DNA of 64,000 nt from Clostridia bacterium (GTDB lineage: Bacteria; Bacillota; Clostridia; Christensenellales; Aristaeellaceae). The DNA lies in contig JAFWSH010000029.1 in assembly GCA_017519405.1 (NCBI GenBank), forward strand, positions 25,974 through 89,973, written 5' to 3'. The notes beneath the pieces are model-generated. The model did no database searches. It worked only from the letters and a program-made list of their open reading frames with translations, and was not told the DNA's origin. Positions 61,757 through 64,000 of the stretch are shown here, piece after piece. Position 1 is the first letter of the stretch; every line of letters starts with the position of its first letter. The translations under genes were made by a program, and so were the position numbers.

Positions 61757-63253
61757 ATGGAGAAGCTGCGGCGGGGGCTGTGCCTGGTGCTGTGCCTGGT
61801 GCTGCTTTTCGCGTGGGTTCCGGGCGCCGGGGCGGCGCCCCGGGTCACCGCCACCCCCAACCCCAACCCGGAGGCCACCCTGCCCCCGGACGTGACGCCC
61901 TACGACGCCAACCACCCGGAGAAGCTGCTGACGGAGCAGCTCTACGCCTGGTCCGCCATCCTCATCGAGGCGGAGAGCGGCCGGGTGATCTTTGAGAAGA
62001 ACCCCGACGACATCCGCTACCCCGCCTCCACCACCAAGATCATGACCTGCCTGCTGGCGCTGATGTTCATGGACGAGGAGGACCTGAACAGCACGGTGGT
62101 GTGCTCCGAGCAGGCGGTGGCGGTGAACACCCAGGAGGAGGACGTCACCAGCCTGAAGCTCCAGCCCGGGGAGGAGCTGAACTTCATGGACCTGCTGGAG
62201 GCCACCATGGTCTACTCCGCCAACGACGGTGCCAACGTCATCGCGGAGGCGGTGGCGGGCTCCATCCCGGCCTTTGTGGACCTGATGAACGAGGCGGCCA
62301 TGCGTTTCGGCATGACCAACACCCACTTCGCCAACGCCCACGGCCTCCACGACGACGCCCACTACACCACCCCCCGGGACCTGGCCACCCTCACCCGCAT
62401 CGCCATGCAGAACGAGAAGTTCCGGGACATCGCCCGCATGGAATACAAGACCATCCCCGCGACGGCCTTCCACCGGGAGCGCACCGTGAAGACCACCAAC
62501 GAGCTGTTCAACCCCGGCACGGCGGAGTCGGAGAACCGGTACTACTACCCCGACGCCATCGGCGTGAAGACCGGCTACGAGGGCAAGGCCCAGTACTGCT
62601 TCGTGGGCGCGGCGGAGCGGGACGGCGTCACCCTGATCTCCGTGGTGATGTACACGGGAAAGCGGGCCCGGTGGGCGGACACCATCAAGCTGATGGACTA
62701 CGGCTTCAGCCAGTACACCAGCGTCACCCCCATTGAGTTGTACAACATGAGCCCCATCACGGTGGAGACCAGCAACTACTCCCTGAAGGACAGCCAGCTG
62801 GGGAAGCTGCCCCTGCGCTGCGTGGCCACCGACGCCGACAGCCGGGCCGCCCGGATCATCGCCACCCGGGAGGAGGTGGACGCCATGGCCTCCAGCCTCC
62901 GGGACACCATGCTGATCCAGTACACCCGGGACTTCATCGCCCCCATCGAGGAGGGGGAGGTGATGGGCACCATGACCTATGTGGACGACAGCGGCAGCCC
63001 GGTGGTCTACAACCTCATCGCCGGGCGGGACATCCCCCGGCGGGAAACCACCCCCAAGACCCTGGCGGAGATCGAGGCGGAGTCCGACGCGGACCCCAAC
63101 TTCCTCCCGCCCCTCACCCCCGAGGTGGTCTTCATGGCCCTGCTGCCCCTGGGCCTGGCCCTGCTGATCTACTTCGGCCTGCTCAGGCTGCTCCGGCGCC
63201 GGAAGCGCCACGGCGGCAAGGGCCCGGAGATCACCCAGCGGTATCTGCGGTGA
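61757..63253 (+). CDS. D-alanyl-D-alanine carboxypeptidase (PBP5-type, S11)
   Basis: The 498-residue protein has a signal peptide (to about residue 26). The penicillin-binding domain has S91-T-T-K94 in PASTTKIMT, S154-A-N156 in YSANDG and K271-T-G in GVKTGYEG. A beta-rich PBP5 C-terminal domain follows (about 320-430), then a membrane helix (about 463-483) with a basic tail. It trims the terminal D-Ala from peptidoglycan stem peptides outside the cell. Sporulation versions (DacF/DacB) cannot be told apart from vegetative DacA here. The start is ATG 61757 with AAGGAGGG. Confidence 0.92.
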   Translation: MEKLRRGLCLVLCLVLLFAWVPGAGAAPRVTATPNPNPEATLPPDVTPYDANHPEKLLTEQLYAWSAILIEAESGRVIFEKNPDDIRYPASTTKIMTCLLALMFMDEEDLNSTVVCSEQAVAVNTQEEDVTSLKLQPGEELNFMDLLEATMVYSANDGANVIAEAVAGSIPAFVDLMNEAAMRFGMTNTHFANAHGLHDDAHYTTPRDLATLTRIAMQNEKFRDIARMEYKTIPATAFHRERTVKTTNELFNPGTAESENRYYYPDAIGVKTGYEGKAQYCFVGAAERDGVTLISVVMYTGKRARWADTIKLMDYGFSQYTSVTPIELYNMSPITVETSNYSLKDSQLGKLPLRCVATDADSRAARIIATREEVDAMASSLRDTMLIQYTRDFIAPIEEGEVMGTMTYVDDSGSPVVYNLIAGRDIPRRETTPKTLAEIEAESDADPNFLPPLTPEVVFMALLPLGLALLIYFGLLRLLRRRKRHGGKGPEITQRYLR

Positions 63254-63287
63254 GGACGGAAAAGCGTCCGGCGAACCAGGACTGCCC

Positions 63288-63312
63288 AGCCTGCCATGAC
63301 GGCAGGCTTTTT
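63288..63312 (+). terminator. Terminator of the carboxypeptidase gene
   Basis: AGCCTGCC pairs with GGCAGGCT around ATGAC and is followed by TTTT. Confidence 0.85.
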
Positions 63313-63330
63313 CGTTGCGCCGGGCGAGCC

Positions 63331-63400
63331 CTCGCCCCCCGGGGGAAGGTGTCCGTGCCCGCAGGTCCGGATGAGGGCGTGCCCCGCTGGCGCTCCCCGG
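63331..63400. repeat. Interspersed palindromic repeat, family 1 (reverse orientation)
   Basis: It contains GGGGGAAGGTGTCCGTGCCC, GCAGGTCCGGATGAGG and GCGTGCCCCGCTGGCG, next to the transposase remnant. Confidence 0.6.
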
Positions 63401-63446
63401 AGAAAGCACGGGATGCCGAGTTGTGCGGAGGTATGCAGCCACCCGA

Positions 63447-63827
63447 ATGAAGTGCGAAGCGATCTTCGCGGACAGCGCCAGTTATTCGGTGAGGAAGATG
63501 TGCAAAGTGCCGGGGCTGCGGGAGGCCGTGCGCTGCCGCCGGAAGAAGGCGGAGGAGCGGAGAAACCGGCGGATCCGGGAGGAACGGGAAGACATCCTGG
63601 CGGTAAAAGAGGTTTTTGAGGAGCATCATCGAATCTATGGATGCAGACGGATGCTGCAGGCGCTGGAGAATCGTGGAAAGATCATGAGCGAATGGCACAT
63701 CCGGCGGATCATGCGGGAGAACGGCCTGTACCAGACCAGGATGGCACAAGATATCATGAATAATTTGGGGTCTGCAGGGAAAAGTATAGATTTTTGGCGC
63801 TTTGGATTTTACCAGCGGCAAAACTAG
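63447..63827 (+). pseudogene. Truncated IS3-family transposase (OrfB N-terminus)
   Basis: The frame encodes 126 residues, of which about 95 match the N-terminal part of IS3-family OrfB: SVRKMCKVPGLREA, then REDILAVKEVFEEHHRIYGC, RRMLQALENRG and WHIRRIMRENGLYQ (the HTH_21 region). After this the sequence diverges into unrelated AT-richer DNA, and the DDE catalytic domain is absent. The OrfA helix-turn-helix frame is also missing upstream. The element cannot move by itself. The break lies near 63735. Confidence 0.8.
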
Positions 63828-63880
63828 ACATGCGTGTTTCATGTGTACAACTGTAAGTGTTGGAGACTAACTATTAAAAG

Positions 63881-64000
63881 TCAAGTCCCTGAGAGGAGGA
63901 AGTCGGAAAAAATTTCGTAATCCACCGCCGCTTTTGACAAACAGCATTCAAGTGCTGAAATTGGTTGAGCGAGGGCGATGGAGGGTACAGCAAACAAAGC
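63881..64000 (-). CDS. Possible 3' end of a gene entering from the right edge
   Basis: A frame of 39 codons without a stop reads from the edge to a TGA at 63883-63881, with protein-like content (SALECCLSKAAVDYEIFSDF). The base composition is lower in GC than the main genome. It could be the end of another mobile-element gene, but a stretch of this length may also be open by chance. Confidence 0.3.
   Translation of the reverse strand, partial: ALFAVPSIALAQPISALECCLSKAAVDYEIFSDFLLSGT

Overview
The window is high-GC (about two-thirds G+C by eye) bacterial chromosome from a Gram-positive anaerobe, most likely a gut or rumen member of the Clostridia (Oscillospirales/Christensenellales type). The evidence is pyruvate:ferredoxin oxidoreductase, LytTR/GHKL two-component systems, AGGAGG ribosome sites before nearly every gene, consensus sigma-A promoters, and many small exported proteins with short Lys-Leu-Ala-rich signal peptides. 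No tRNA, rRNA, riboswitch or CRISPR array was recognised.

Layout. 1-4.8 kb: cell-envelope genes (a membrane protein, a Big2 Ig-repeat protein, an SH3b protein, an unknown exported protein). 5-6.9 kb: metY with its own promoter and a small cytoplasmic LRR protein. 7-8.5 kb: an LRR lipoprotein. 8.6-13.5 kb: a decayed prophage with ImmA-like protease, XRE repressor, divergent switch region, regulator, small and large terminase and portal; everything after the portal is lost. 13.6-15.8 kb: an LRR protein with near-identical DNA repeats, flanked by palindromic intergenic repeats. 15.8-16.9 kb: an AT-rich orphan gene. 17-30 kb: housekeeping genes (rmuC, a PAP2 phosphatase, guaB, a sirtuin, an M48 protease, a zinc-ribbon/Ltp protein, a Mn-dependent pyrophosphatase, an acyl-ACP thioesterase, a PrsA-like foldase, a feruloyl-esterase-like hydrolase). 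30-38 kb: a GH3 enzyme, a LytTR response regulator with its GHKL kinase, a CotH-like protein and a GH43 arabinanase. 38.4-40.8 kb: a two-gene AAA ATPase plus TOPRIM-like module that resembles anti-phage defence. 42-57.4 kb: a second GHKL kinase/LytTR regulator/DUF6273 set, followed by a carbohydrate cluster (GH106-like, two membrane-anchored GH3 enzymes, an SGNH esterase) carrying two small exported proteins. 57.5-63.3 kb: nifJ and a D-Ala-D-Ala carboxypeptidase. The right end holds a truncated IS3-family transposase and AT-richer DNA.

How it fits together. The most interesting signal is regulatory. Three promoters (before the second LytTR regulator itself at 44.0 kb, and before the small exported proteins at 45.7 and 53.7 kb) share one layout: two 10-bp direct repeats (consensus YAGNTTRCGM) 21 bp apart, 8 bp upstream of the -35, with a 17-bp promoter spacer. 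This predicts a LytTR autoregulated regulon that controls the surface glycoside-hydrolase cluster. Each small exported gene is followed by an intrinsic terminator just before the ribosome site of the next enzyme gene, so the enzymes would be made by partial read-through. Together with the GH43, GH3 and feruloyl-esterase-like genes, the region looks like plant cell-wall side-chain (arabinan/rhamnose-containing pectin) degradation; the substrates are inferred.

A family of palindromic intergenic repeats (CCTCATCCG...CACCTTCCCCT...) is scattered at six sites, often next to mobile or accessory genes.
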